Below, piece after piece: positions 33,785 through 44,885 of a stretch of 64,000 bases of DNA (position 1 is its first letter; each line of letters opens with the position of its first letter). A program made the position numbers and the translations under genes. Source of the DNA: Siphonodentalium dalli (Eukaryota; Mollusca; Scaphopoda; Gadilida; Siphonodentaliidae). The stretch covers positions 152,162,224 through 152,226,223 of the forward strand of contig CP136066.1 of the NCBI GenBank assembly GCA_032622095.1, in the 5' to 3' direction. The notes beneath the pieces are model-generated. The model worked only from the letters and a program-made list of their open reading frames with translations. It was not told the DNA's origin and made no database searches.

Positions 33785-34314
33785 TTATTTGTACAATAAA
33801 CATAGCATATTACAGTTAAACTAAAGATACAAAATTAATGATATTGTACAGGGACTGCATGGCCAATACTGACCGTCTTCCTGCAGTCCCTTAAATAAAT
33901 AACAAATTATCCACTACCTGGCGGTAATTGTCAAATAATAAGTATATATATATATATAATATATATAATATAATATGATATAATATAAAATAATATCCGC
34001 AGACCAGATTCAATTGTACATGTAGGCATCGAATGTTGACTGTATAGATTGAATGTAAATAAATAAATAAATAAAGACAGTCAGTGAATTGTTAATACTA
34101 GTCATATTATAGTCATGGGCTATGTTCAATGGGTGTCGTTATAGTAGCTGGTCACATCGACTTCATTATGATATTTTTAAGTGATACGTGTGCAAATTAA
34201 TTGAACTTGTTATGACCAGACGGGTGAAATATCCAGAAAGAATGACATCAATATCAATAAGTATAATTATAATATTTAGTTATAGGATATAGTTATAATA
34301 TTTAGTTATAACAT

Positions 34315-35740
34315 TTAGTTCCCGGGGTTATTTTGTAATGAGCAACTGTAATAGTTTTTATTTTTGCAATCGACAATGTATTTGGATATTATTTGATGTG
34401 ATAGAGTTTTCTTGAACGTAGCTCTAAATTTACATCCTCTTGATGTTTTATCAATTGAATTCCAAATGTCTGGGAAGGAGTGTTTTGGGAGGGATGCTGA
34501 AAATGATGATTTCGGTGTTATCAGACGTATATTATTCACATTTCTCGTATTTTTCGCGAGATAATAAGAGTAGCATGTTTGAAATGATTTCGGTAAGTTA
34601 TTTCTAGTCCAATCATACATAAAGCAAGCTGCATTAACTCTAAATATGTCATTGAGGTTCAGGATTCCTTCTTGTTTGAACAGAGGTTCGGTGTGAGCTC
34701 TATAACTGGCATTGCAAAAAATACGTATTGCCCTTTTCTGCTGTTTTAAAAGTGAATCGAAGAATGCGTGCCCCCAAATATGTATGCCGTATGTTAAGCG
34801 ACTATGTACTAGGGCATAGTAAAGAGTTTTTTGTGCATTTTTCGGAAGAATTCGTTTAACTTTGTTCAGGAGGTAGAGCATGTGACATAGTTTCTTATGG
34901 ACCATATCAATATGGTATTTAAATGTAAGGTTTTCATCGATTGAAATGCCAAGAAATTTCAGTGAAGTTTCCTGCATATTATTTCCAACTCGAGTTAATG
35001 CTTTCCCATTTAGCATAACTTTGAATTTTCTCCACTTTGATTCATTGTTTTTAGGATGCATCAATATAAATTTACTTTTGGATACATTTATTGCAAGTAT
35101 GTTGCAGCAGCACCATATAAAGACATTTCTTAGTTCTTCGTTGATTTTTGTTTTAAGGCGGTCGTATTTATGGTCTGATGTATATATAGTGGTATCATCG
35201 GCGAATGAAAGTAATTTTAATGATGTACTGCGGGGCATATCGTTAACGTACAAGAGGAAAATTGTCGGTGCGAGGATGGACCCCTGGGGAACTCCACAAG
35301 TGATAGGGTTAAAGTGCGATTTTGAACCAAGAAATTCAACATATTGTCGTCTGTCCCTGAGGTAGCTTGAAAACCATTCGTTCGCTATCCCACGAATTCC
35401 ATAGTTTGGCTAAAAGTATTTCATGACTTATTGTGCATGTCAAAGGCTTTAGACAGATCGATAAATAGTCCCACAGTTGAATCTCTAGTTGGCTGATCAT
35501 TTTCTCTGCCACGTAATGTAAAAGTTGCATTAATGGATGAATGGTAGAGTGGTTTTTTCGAAAACCAAACTGGTTATTATGTAGAATGTTATGTTTTGAC
35601 AAGAAAGAGAATAATCTATTCTGAATAATTTTCTCGATTAATTTTGAGAAGACTGGTAATATGCTAATAGGTCTATAATTTGCAATATTTTCTTTACTGT
35701 CGCCTTTATGTATAGGGACAATTTTTGCGGTTTTCATTTT
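34315..35740 (-). pseudogene. LINE ORF2, reverse transcriptase part
   Basis: Begins after a frameshift in an A7 run near 35737. Motifs in order: KIVPIHKGDSKENIANYRPI, SILPVFSKLIEKIIQNRL, FGFRKNHST, DLSKAFD (then a frameshift), HEILLAKL, YGIRGIANEWFSSYL, GVPQGSILAP, the catalytic FADDT near 35200, and a C-terminal thumb region with TYGIHIWGHAF and QKRAIRIFCNASYRAHTEPL. It copies element RNA at the target site. At least three frame breaks make it a pseudogene. Clade assignment (Jockey/CR1 group) rests on motif style only. Confidence 0.9.
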
Positions 35741-37146
35741 TTTCGGGGAATGTGCCGTCTTTAAATGAAAGATTGAATATATGTGTAAGGACTGTTGCCG
35801 TTTCGTGAATAGTATTTTTCATTAATTTTGTTGAGAGATCATCGATGTCGGTGCTACCTTTGCGGGCGATGCTTTCGCTTACTTTTATAATTTCTTCAAG
35901 ATCGGTTGGGAATATGAACATATTTTTAGTGTTTTCTTTGCATAGGTATGACGAAAACGTTTTTCCATTGCCGATTGGAACGCTATCACTCGTTGTTTGA
36001 CCAATGTTGGCAAAATAGTCGTTTAACTCTTTCGCGATTGACTCTGGTGTTGTGAATTCTTTATTGTTATGCATAAGTTTCTGTGGAATCTGTGAAAAGC
36101 TCATTGATAGTTTAAGTGATTTTTTCAAAATAACCCAAGTTCGCTTCATATTACATCGGTGTTCTGATAAAGTTTTGGCATAGTACTCTGCTTTGCTTTT
36201 TCTCTTCAATTTGTTAAATTGTTTACAATATTCTTTGTATTCAGTTATATTATATTCAGTTGGATTTTTGAGTTTTTTTGCATATAATTTATTCTTTTTG
36301 ATAGAAGAGCAGATCATACCGTTGGTCATCCACGGTTCTTTTTTTACATATTTTTTCGGTGTAGTGGATAGATTGAGTGGAAAAGCTGCATTGAATGCAG
36401 TTGTATATATGTTTATAAAGTTGTCATACGCTTCGTTTGTTGACTGTGAATTATATATACTAGTGAAGTCATGATCAGCCAGAATTTTTTTTAATTTCAT
36501 GAGGTTACTTCTATTCATTATTCTTTCCCAAGTTTTCTGTGGTCTCGTATTCGCAGGTATCGAATTTCTTTTTTCAGCATAAAAAGTTGCAAAATGATCT
36601 GAAACATCAGTTAAAATAATTTCTGAATGAGCTTCTGATACAAGATTGTTGGTGTAGATGTGGTCAATTAGAGTAGCTGAGTATTCGGTAACTCGTGTGG
36701 GTTTTGTTATTACCGGCATAAATCCCTTGTCGAACATAGTGTCGATAAAATTGCTAGTTTTTTTATGACTCGATATGTTGAGTAAATCAAGATTAAAGTC
36801 ACCTAAAATGTAAGCCTTCTTCCCCGATTCACTTATTTGTCCAACAATTTCAGTCATTTTAGTTATAAATATATCAAGATCCGCTAACGGGGCTGTGTTT
36901 GGCCTATACACTGATCCCATAATATCGTGATAGGAAGCATTTTTACCAGTGTCGATTTCTACAAATAGTGATTCGATCACGTGGGGGATGAAGATTGACA
37001 GGTCTGTACGTATTCTATACGATACATCATCTTTTAAGAAGATGCCCACCCCATCCATACCGTCATCGTCAACTGGTCGTGTATTGTAAATTAATTCGTG
37101 ATATCCAGGAAGAGTGAACATAGTTTTAATTTTTAATATTTCACTT
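35706..37146 (-). pseudogene. LINE ORF2, endonuclease part
   Basis: An apurinic-type endonuclease domain: GSVYRPN, AYILGDFNLDLLN, SATLIDHIYTNN and the catalytic DVSDHFATF (SDH) are all present. A linker follows (KKYVKKEPWMTNGMICSSIK) to the RT domain. The N-terminal 100 residues lie beyond the MITE at 37148-38117. Removing that insert and one TTA copy leaves the frame intact at the junction. Confidence 0.88.
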
Positions 37147-37147
37147 A

Positions 37148-38117
37148 GGGTGCATTTACATTGCTATAGAAATGTATACAGAACTGTATGTCGCCCATTA
37201 CTGTGATCACAACATGATTACTAATAGTGAACGCGCGCTGGTCAGTACTCTGGTAATTGACAATTCACTGCGAGTCGTGTCAGTTTAGGCCAGACATAAA
37301 AATGTATCAACTATCAGCAGATAACAGCGATTTGGTATGTGCAGCATGTATTTAAAGTGTATCCTTATACCACTTGATAATGGTTCGAAGAAAGAATGAA
37401 AATCATGCAGTTACCCTACAACACCCTTTATTTGACCAAATGTAGTAAATTTTTCAACTGATGACAATTCCAATGACAATGTTAACCAATGTAGGACAAT
37501 ATTGTTTTCTTAAATTACATGCAGTTTTTATATATAGCTGTTAGACAATAAATATGATGATGATGACTGGCCATTGGGAGGGACCAGGACACAATCTTTC
37601 CAAGTGTTGGACATTTCCAACATTACATCCGCCCCTATGATAAGGTTGGAAAATTTCCAGCTGATGGCCATTCCAGTCCAAAATTTTGATAAAAAGTAGG
37701 AAATTATGCAAATATTGGTCCGAAAACAATACCCCCCCCCCCCCCCCAAATAAAAAGTTTGAAAATCAAACTACAAGATCATTTTTAATCTATTGTTGGT
37801 TTGGAAATTACAACTAATGTTGTGTCAGGTATGAAATATCCAACCGTTGAACAAGTTGCCACGTCCCTATCCGTGTTCAATATTCGAAATACACGGGTTG
37901 AAATGACAACGAAAACATTCGCCAAGCCCGAGTAACAATTAATCAAAACTGATTTGCCTGTCGCAATATATGGGCGTTGACCGTGACGTTTTGCGGACAC
38001 GATTTTTGCTCACACGAACTAATACCGTTTTCTTTCTGTGTGCATTTCTATATCAACCCGTTTTCACTAGTCTGCGTGTAGATCTGTGTACATTTCTATA
38101 GCAATGTAAATGCACCC
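37148..38117. mobile_element. Compound MITE, copy 1: PIF-like ends around a hAT-MITE core
   Basis: 970 bp. Ends GGGTGCATTTACATTGCTAT and the complement, with TTA on both sides (37145-37147, 38118-38120) as in PIF/Harbinger elements. The core is a diverged piece of the CAGGGATGTGGC hAT MITE (TTTCCAAGTGTTGG, GGACCAGGACACAA, GTTGCCACGTCCCTA). A poly-C tract lies at 37731. Inserted in LINE ORF2. The second copy is at 60402-61372. Confidence 0.85.
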
Positions 38118-38418
38118 TTAAGGCTATCGCAGTGGTGTATTTTCCCGATTGCTGAATGTCGGATAAAAGATCTACAAATGTATCCCAATTCGCCGTTAAA
38201 CTTCGACAATTAAGTCCTAAAAATGATACGGTATTTTCGCGAGAAGTAATATTTTCTTTCAATTGCGATGGAGTAACGTAATCGCACCGATGATCAACCA
38301 AATTGTATGGGGAGGGGGTCGGCATATTGTCATCATCGTGTTGCGACCCTGTAAACAATCGAGCAAAATCATACGACTCATCTCTCTGAAGGTCACCCAG
38401 TCTAATTCTACCCGTCAT
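38118..38418 (-). pseudogene. LINE ORF2, N-terminal piece
   Basis: Reads from MTGRIRLGDLQRDESYDFAR to SFLGLNCRSLTANWDTFVDL. NCRSL is the first endonuclease motif (Asn metal ligand). The insertion of the compound MITE at the TTA 38118-38120 cuts the ORF. Confidence 0.8.
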
Positions 38419-39285
38419 AGATTAGCTTGAAATCATTAGAGTTATCTTTCCTGCCCATGACAATATACCGTTCCTGTATCATTACTAATAATGAGAGTAT
38501 CAAATAATTGTTTGTGATGCTTTTCATAGATTCAAGTCTGCGGATATCAAAGAAATACAATAAAATTATGATTTGGCAATATGTAAGTAGTTCCGTTTAT
38601 GAATGGAATGAGGTGAGAAAATAAGATGAGCTATATGTTTTAACATTTCCAGACTGGTTGTTCATGTGTTGGAATCGAAGCATTTCTGCAATTCGGCGAA
38701 ATTTAGTTGTCGGTGGTTTCTCGACAGTGTATCCAATTTACTTTGAGCTCAGCTGTACCGAGTTTATATAGAATGAGTTGACGCGAACATAGGTATGTCT
38801 TTTGCTGTCCGATGATCAGGCCACTTGAGGGAAGGGGGTCATTCATAGGTCACGGTTTGCATGAAAATCACGAAGGTGGAATAACTGTGTCAGTTCGGGA
38901 ACAATTTGAACACCGAAGTTGCTCTGTTGTTTAGTGAGCAATGCTGATCAATGTGGTTATATTCTGTTATCAAATGGGATTTAGCATTTTATGTTGTCGT
39001 TTCTAATGGAGAGCGTTTCCGTTTATAAGTTTGTGAATAGTTGCCCCAAAAGGATTATTTCCACAGTGGGATTTTATCGTCAGTACGTGAGTATATCACC
39101 CGTAGCTTGCTTCAGCATATATCAGATCTTCTCTCATGGAAAAGCTTAATTTGAGTGAACATGAATCGTAAGTATGAAGTAATGAAGTGGCATGTTGTGA
39201 ATAGTATGATGTTTTGGTATATATATGAGTGTACAAATACATATAAAGTGAATTATAAATAAATTTAATATTTAGCTATAATTCT
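38419..39285. other. LINE inter-ORF spacer
   Basis: AT-rich sequence between ORF2 and the tandem array. No ORF. Confidence 0.5.
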
Positions 39286-39289
39286 CTTG

Positions 39290-40680
39290 ATGTGTCTTTA
39301 AGTAAAGGTCTGTGCATGTCATACCAAATATGCTGCTAGAAAATTTCGCTCTATTCACTTGGTATTACATTCATTCAATCAGTTACTTGACATGAATGGG
39401 AGCACATGAAAGTTGGTTCCTAAGATTTGATCTTCAGATGTCAATGAATACAGTAATAAATGTTTCTAAATATAGGTATAGCACTGTATTGTCTATACAT
39501 GTTGACACTTTGAGTAAATGAGATTGCTGACTACAAATTAAGGTGAATTTTTTGAGTAAATTATGCAAGGTATTAAATGCCTTTTAAATATAGATCTATA
39601 ATTGCATTATGACAATTTAAGGAAATTGACATTTTTTAATCAGTAACTTGACATGAATGTTGGTTCCCAAGATTTTACCTTCAACGTCAATGGACAAAAT
39701 AATAAATGCCTTTAAATATAGGCATAAAACTATTGTCTATACATATAGACACCTTGAGTAAATGAGATTGTTACTACACATATTGGTGAATAAATTACTC
39801 AAGATATTAAATGCCTTTAAATATAGACTTATTGTTGCATTATGACAATGTAAAGAAATAGACATTTTTCAATTAGTTACTTTAAATGGATGTTGTTTCC
39901 CAAGATGTTTACATTCAAATGTCAATGAACCAAGACAGTACTAGATGCCTTCAAATATAGACATAACACGGTATTGTCTTTACATTATAGACACTTTGAG
40001 TAAACTGAAATTATTGACTACAAGTATTGGTGAGTGATTTATTCTAGGTATTATATGCCTTTAAATATAGAATAGTAATTGCATTATGACAATTTAAAGG
40101 GATACTTGACATTTCCAATCAGTTAATTGCATAAATGGGAGCACATAAAGTTGGTTCCCAAGATTTTACATTCAATGTCAATAGACAAAGTAATAAATGC
40201 TTTAAATACTTTAAATATAGACATAACACTATTGTCTATACATATAGACACCTTGGGTATTGAGATTGTTACTACACATATTGGTGAATAAATCACTCAA
40301 TGTATTAAATGCCTTTAAGTATAGACAATTATGACAATTTAAAGAGATGTTAGATGTTCATTCAATCAGTTACTTGACATGAATAGGAGCACATACAAGT
40401 TGGTTCCTAAGATTTTACCTTCAACTGTCACTGAATAAAGTAATACATGCCTATAAATATAAGTATAACATTGTATTGTCTATACATGTATACACTTTGA
40501 GTAATTGAGATTGTTGACTACAAAGTTTGGTGAATAAATTATTCAAGGTATTAAATGCCTTTAAATATAGACTTATCATTACATTAGGACAATTTAAAGA
40601 GGTATAGGGTTTTTCAATAAAGTATTTGACATGCATAAGAGCATATACAAATTGGTTCAAATTCATGTTAGTTGCTACAT
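39290..40680 (-). repeat. 245-bp tandem array inside the LINE
   Basis: Five to six diverged units. CAGTTACTTGACATGAAT-like anchors fall at about 39380, 39641, 39876, 40120, 40366 and 40618, giving spacings of 235-261. Other shared blocks are TTGGTTCCCAAGATTTTAC, CTATTGTCTATACATA and AAATGCCTTTAAATATAGAC. It lies between ORF1 and ORF2. Confidence 0.8.
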
Positions 40681-41067
40681 ATGTTAATGGAATATCTTAA
40701 TTCAAGCCTTTATGTATGCTCTATTCAAGTAAACTCATCAGATATAGACAAGTTGTTCCATTAAATATGATAGTGATTTCACTAAAAATAGACAAATGCA
40801 ATTTGTTCAGTGCCAATGGATACTGAAAGTTGGGCTATTTGGCAACTGTTTCCTTGAATAAGTAATTAAATTCTAACAATTAACAATTCCAACAATAAAG
40901 GGTACTAAATTCCCATGAGTATTCGGTTTTGTTTTATGCATGCTACATGAATGCCAGAGAAATAAATTGACTTGGAAGATTAAGTTGCAAACTTATTGTG
41001 TTATGGAGACATCAAACATCATAACATTTTAACATATGTATATGCAGATTATAATACATGTATGAAT

Positions 41068-41982
41068 TTATATATCAGACAATGAGCTGATCTGCTTCTT
41101 CTTCTTTGTTTTGTCCACATATGATACATATATTTTCCCTCCTATGGCCCAGCTGTCTTCTACCCTATCAAATTCCTTTGCCTTCTTGACAATGGTAGAA
41201 TTAAATTGTGTTAAGTCTTCTTTTATTACTATTTTGCTCCCCTTCAGCAGCTTTCTGTGCTTTATCACATATTTTTTTTGTTTTCCGGAGGACGAATTTC
41301 ACAATAATGCCCCTCGAATTACCTTCAGAATATTCACCAAGTCTGTGGGCAATACTGACATCAGCTTGAGTCAGTTTCAATGCCAGTGTTTTGTTTAATG
41401 TTTTCAGCACTTTTTCTTCACTATCATCAGAGTCTTCATGTTTGTGATCACCAGCAATACCATATATACGAATACTCTCTTTCCGTGTATGCTGCTCCAA
41501 TCTATTATATTTCTGCTCGAGCTTGTAGAACTTTTGTTCAAGTGCATCAAGTTGATCTTTTCTATAGTCTGCTTCTTTATCATCATTTTTACTTTTTATA
41601 TCCATTTGGTCTAATTTTAATTCTAGTTCATGAAATTTACCTCTGTATTCATCTTTTGTGTCTTCAAGTTTTTTTTATCATATTCTTGTTTCAGTTTTCC
41701 TATTGTGTCATCTAAGTCACTTTTCCTCACTACAGGCTCCAAACTTTTCTCAAGATCAGTTTTGGTAACAACCTGCTCCAGTTTTAGCTGAATATCTGCC
41801 AGCATACTTTCTATACTGTTGGAAGCTTGCATTGTTGATTTTTGCTGAGATGCAAAACTAATTTTTGTCTGACCTGTTGTTGCACTGTTAGTTTTTTGCT
41901 TTTTATTCTGGGCGCTCAATTTTTTGTTTGAAGTTTTAGAGTCGTTGTTGAGACTGTCATCAGCATCTGATGTGGAACTCAT
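41068..41982 (-). pseudogene. LINE ORF1 (RNA-binding protein)
   Basis: Starts MSSTSDADDSLNNDSKTSNK (ATG at 41982), a low-complexity basic head. A long coiled coil follows (IESMLADIQLKLEQVVTKTD; LDALEQKFYKLEQKYNRLEQ). Then comes an RRM-like/C-terminal domain typical of ORF1 proteins (ESIRIYGIAG, VSIAHRLGEY, RGIIVKFV, LLKGSKIVIKEDLT, WAIGGKIYVSYVD). It breaks twice, both times in A8 runs (near 41669 and 41272). ORF1 coats the RNA as a trimer. Confidence 0.85.
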
Positions 41983-42124
41983 AACAGTGGGGTTTTTTTT
42001 TATCTGCCATACTCACAATCCTGTTCAAAGTTGCTGTATTAACATACAAATAGTCGAATTATGTCCATACAAACGGAGACGAAATATTTTTAGACCGCCA
42101 TCTTGGTAGCCTCGTTCTCGTTCG
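41983..42124 (-). other. LINE 5' leader
   Basis: 142 bases from the 5' end of the element to the ORF1 ATG. Contains CAAGATGGCGG. The poly-A run just before the ATG is uninterrupted. Confidence 0.55.
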
Positions 42125-42289
42125 CCGGATATACTCATACACCTGACACATGACCATTTAGTCACTCCCTGTATAGCTATTCATTACATTTATGATCATA
42201 CAGTCGCTCATTGTATACATACATGTACTCATCTCACCATTGACCATACAATAAATCCCCGTATACCTATTCACCTCACCTATGATCAT

Positions 42290-43685
42290 ATAGTAACTCC
42301 CTGGCTACCATCTTGGCATCCACCCTGTATCCAGTTGATATGTTTTATCATAATGGACCAGAATAGCCACATATTATGGTTCATCTCAGTTCCGTTTCAA
42401 AGTTCTGCCCATTTCCTTTCAATAATATGGCAATAATCACAAAAGAGGTTCTCCGCAAAATTCCATACTGCAACTTTAAAATGAATTTGTCATGCCCCAT
42501 ACGGAACTGGGACAAACATAATAGAACGTAGTTGTCAGTTAATTAACTAACACGTATAATAACCAAGTGAATCACAATTTACTACCTTGTCGGATAACGC
42601 AGATAATAATGTTCGGGATATATGTAAAAAATTAACTTTTTCCAAATTTGGTTGCAATTTTGGAAGCCATCTTGAGCAATTTGGTCTATAAACACCGTAG
42701 TGTGACAAATGTAAGATAGACCAAAACAATAAATACCTTTGATACCAATGATAGTTGCATTTTACTTTTAAAAAATTGTCCAACCCTGAAAAGTTAATTT
42801 TTGCCGATATTTATGTCAAGTTTGTGAGAGAAAAATCCAATATTTCTGGTGATGTCTGTGGTGACAATAGTAACAATGATCCACGGTGCATCAGACATGT
42901 TAGTATTCAATGTATATAATACAGATTAGCCAATTTTATATATCAACCACAACTTGTAAGCCATTGCAGGACACCCTGGGGCAATATTTACCCTTTTTCA
43001 TATTTTCGGCGGCCATTTTGAAAATTTTCTACACCAATTTCATTCCCATTGAAGTAAAACATCCGTCCAATAAAATAAAACACATAGTTGTTGACATTCT
43101 ATGAACAGCCTGTGTGGTTTGTCGATAAAATGACTATCAAAATCGTCTTGCAAACAAAAATCGAAAATTTCACCCCTCTTTTTCAAATCCTCTTTCTGTC
43201 TCTATTACGGAACCCTCGCCAATGGGAAATGTCTTAAAATGACGCTATAATATCACGCTTGATGACTGTCTCAAAAACATTGCCATTTACTAATGATTAA
43301 TGTGAAGAAAAATGGAAGATATGGTGAAATATTAATTAAATTTCCTATTTTCGTGCATTTGACGTCATTTTTCGGCGGCCATTTTGAATTTTGTTCGAAA
43401 TTATTTGCCGTCATTTTGAAGAAGGACATCATACCAACAAAATGGCATACATTTTGTCTGTGTCTTTTGCTAACAACCGATCTATTACAACGATTAAATA
43501 CAGCTGGTCGGAATTAGAGGAAATGGCGGCCATCTTGGATTCAAATGGCTCTAGCACCTAGGAGGGCCACCTTATTTTTCGGTGAAATCCGGATTCTTTA
43601 TCTGGATACCATAGGGAACAATAAAAATAAGGTTATTTGTAATCATCGGGGGGGGGTGCAGGTGGACCTTATTGGCTCCCCGACT
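42290..43685 (-). repeat. Outer right arm of the giant inverted repeat
   Basis: Inverted counterpart of 30374-31795. Differences include a shorter G tract (43649-43657) and few substitutions. That identity implies a recent origin or gene conversion between the arms. Confidence 0.85.
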
Positions 43686-44885
43686 AATATATATTAGATC
43701 ATTTGTGGGTACCCGTTTCAAGGTGAATGTCACCTCGGGTGGAAAAACTGACCCGATGAAAATCTACCCCATTCTCAGGAACCCCTAAGTACGAACACAG
43801 ACATCACACAACACGCTCATGTCTGGACACATACACGCTCTTTATCAACGACACTGCGGATACGAACGCTCTTTAACTATCACGCGATTAACCCATGAAT
43901 TCCCATTGCGGTGGCGGGGGATTGGAGAATGGGTGCTCTGACGTTCTCAGAAGCGATGCGATGACACTCCGTCTGGTATTTTATCCTTAGATAGGAAGTT
44001 TGGGCTCAATCCGTCCGGCAGTTTTCCCGGCCATAGCTATCACTCTTATAACTAATGTGTAGAAACTATTACACATCAAATGTGTAAACCCGGTTAATAC
44101 ACATAGCAATGTGAAGTTTTACATACAAATACATTGACCAAGAGCCGTTCTACACATAATGTGTATATTTTGTTACACACAATTGTGTAAGAACGTGGAG
44201 CATGCGCATTGCGATGCCTTCAGTTTCATAGTCTGCTACGTGACGGCCATATCGTTTGAGTATATATTTTTGGAATACAATCTACAGCGATCGTAGACAA
44301 GGATGTAAGTTCAGAATTCCAATTTGTGGGTTTAGTATTAATAGTATATGAGGATTTAGTTGTTAAAACTTTCATGGCGATTACTGCCCTTAGACTCTTG
44401 TTATGATTGTTGTAATAATACTAATATTATGCAATCACGCCTCGACCCTCGTTTGTTCATTCAAAGAAAAAACTCACAGTACAGAACAAAATACTACATA
44501 CCACTATGCGCCATGAAAGTTTTAACATATAAATTTGCATATATCTTTAATACTATACCCACAGGTCGGACTAGACTGAACTTGCATTTCTTGTCTACGA
44601 ACTGTGTTTGTAAGAACCTACACAAAATGTGTAAGGGATATGTGTTGACTTTATACACACAGTTGTGTATAAATGTGTAAAAATTTACCCATTTATGTGT
44701 AAAAATTGTTACACAATTTGTGTACGAATATGAAACTACACATATACTACACAAATATGTTTAAGATCAAAATTGAATAATGATTGTGTAGCAGGGCTAC
44801 ACATTTTGTGTAGAAAACCTACACATTAGTCATAAGAGTGTAACAGACAAACAAACAGACAGAAGTCCCAAAATATATATTAGAT
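43686..44885 (+). repeat. SINE-like repeat 2, interrupted
   Basis: Begins TTAGATCATTTGTGGGTACC, with GGTGAATGTCACCTCGGG and CACGCTCTTTATCAACGACA blocks. It reaches CCGGCCATAGCTA, is split by the element at 44040-44840, and ends in ACAGACAAACAAACAGACAG and an ATATATATTAGAT tail. The next copy follows directly. Confidence 0.7.
44040..44840. mobile_element. TA-flanked element with TACACA/TGTGTA subterminal palindromes
   Basis: 801 bp. Ends CACTCTTATAACTAATGTGT and complement CACATTAGTCATAAGAGTG. TA lies on both sides, and the uninterrupted SINE copy at 45650-45680 shows the empty sequence GCTAACAGAC. Both ends carry several short palindromes such as TTACACACAATTGTGTAA and CTACACATTTTGTGTAG. An inner inverted repeat (TTAAAACTTTCATGGCG...CGCCATGAAAGTTTTAA) is also present. 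Tc1/mariner-like by its target site; no transposase ORF. Confidence 0.75.

Larger units (their letters stand above)
33769..42124 (-). mobile_element. LINE (Jockey/CR1-like non-LTR retrotransposon), degenerate
   Basis: 8.4 kb including a 970-bp insertion. It lies between two copies of CCGGATA (33762-33768 and 42125-42131). The minus-strand order is a short 5' leader, ORF1, about 2.6 kb of spacer with a 245-bp tandem array, ORF2 (endonuclease then reverse transcriptase), and a 3' tail ending in (CTAT)n. It is inserted in the satellite of the right arm of the giant fold-back. All ORFs contain frameshifts, so it is inactive as read. Confidence 0.85.
30374..43685. mobile_element. Giant fold-back structure with satellite arms, carrying a LINE
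   Basis: The ends are AGTCGGGGAGCCAATAAGGT and its complement, lying in the same kind of SINE tail. AATATAT on both sides is a possible 7-bp target duplication, in low-complexity DNA. The outer arms (30374-31795 and 42290-43685) are near-identical inverted copies about 1.4 kb long. Each passes inward into a satellite, and the halves meet near 32920-33010 (GGGTGGCTATCGCTTTCCAC facing GTGAAAAGCAATAGCCACCC). Without the LINE at 33769-42124 it is about 5 kb. No transposase, polymerase or integrase ORF was seen. Confidence 0.75.

Noticed and set aside
31747-33803. Many ORFs with HIHLT, MVMGM and similar runs
   Set aside because: Products of the degenerate satellite, present on both strands with the same period.
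42547-43517. ORFs in the right arm of the giant inverted repeat
   Set aside because: The same peptides occur in the left arm because the DNA is duplicated. They are short, have no domain, and repeated CAAAATGGCCGCC blocks explain them.
30374-43685. A Polinton/Maverick (long TIRs starting AG, 6-bp duplication)
   Set aside because: No DNA polymerase B, integrase, packaging ATPase or capsid ORF was seen. The interior is satellite plus a LINE.
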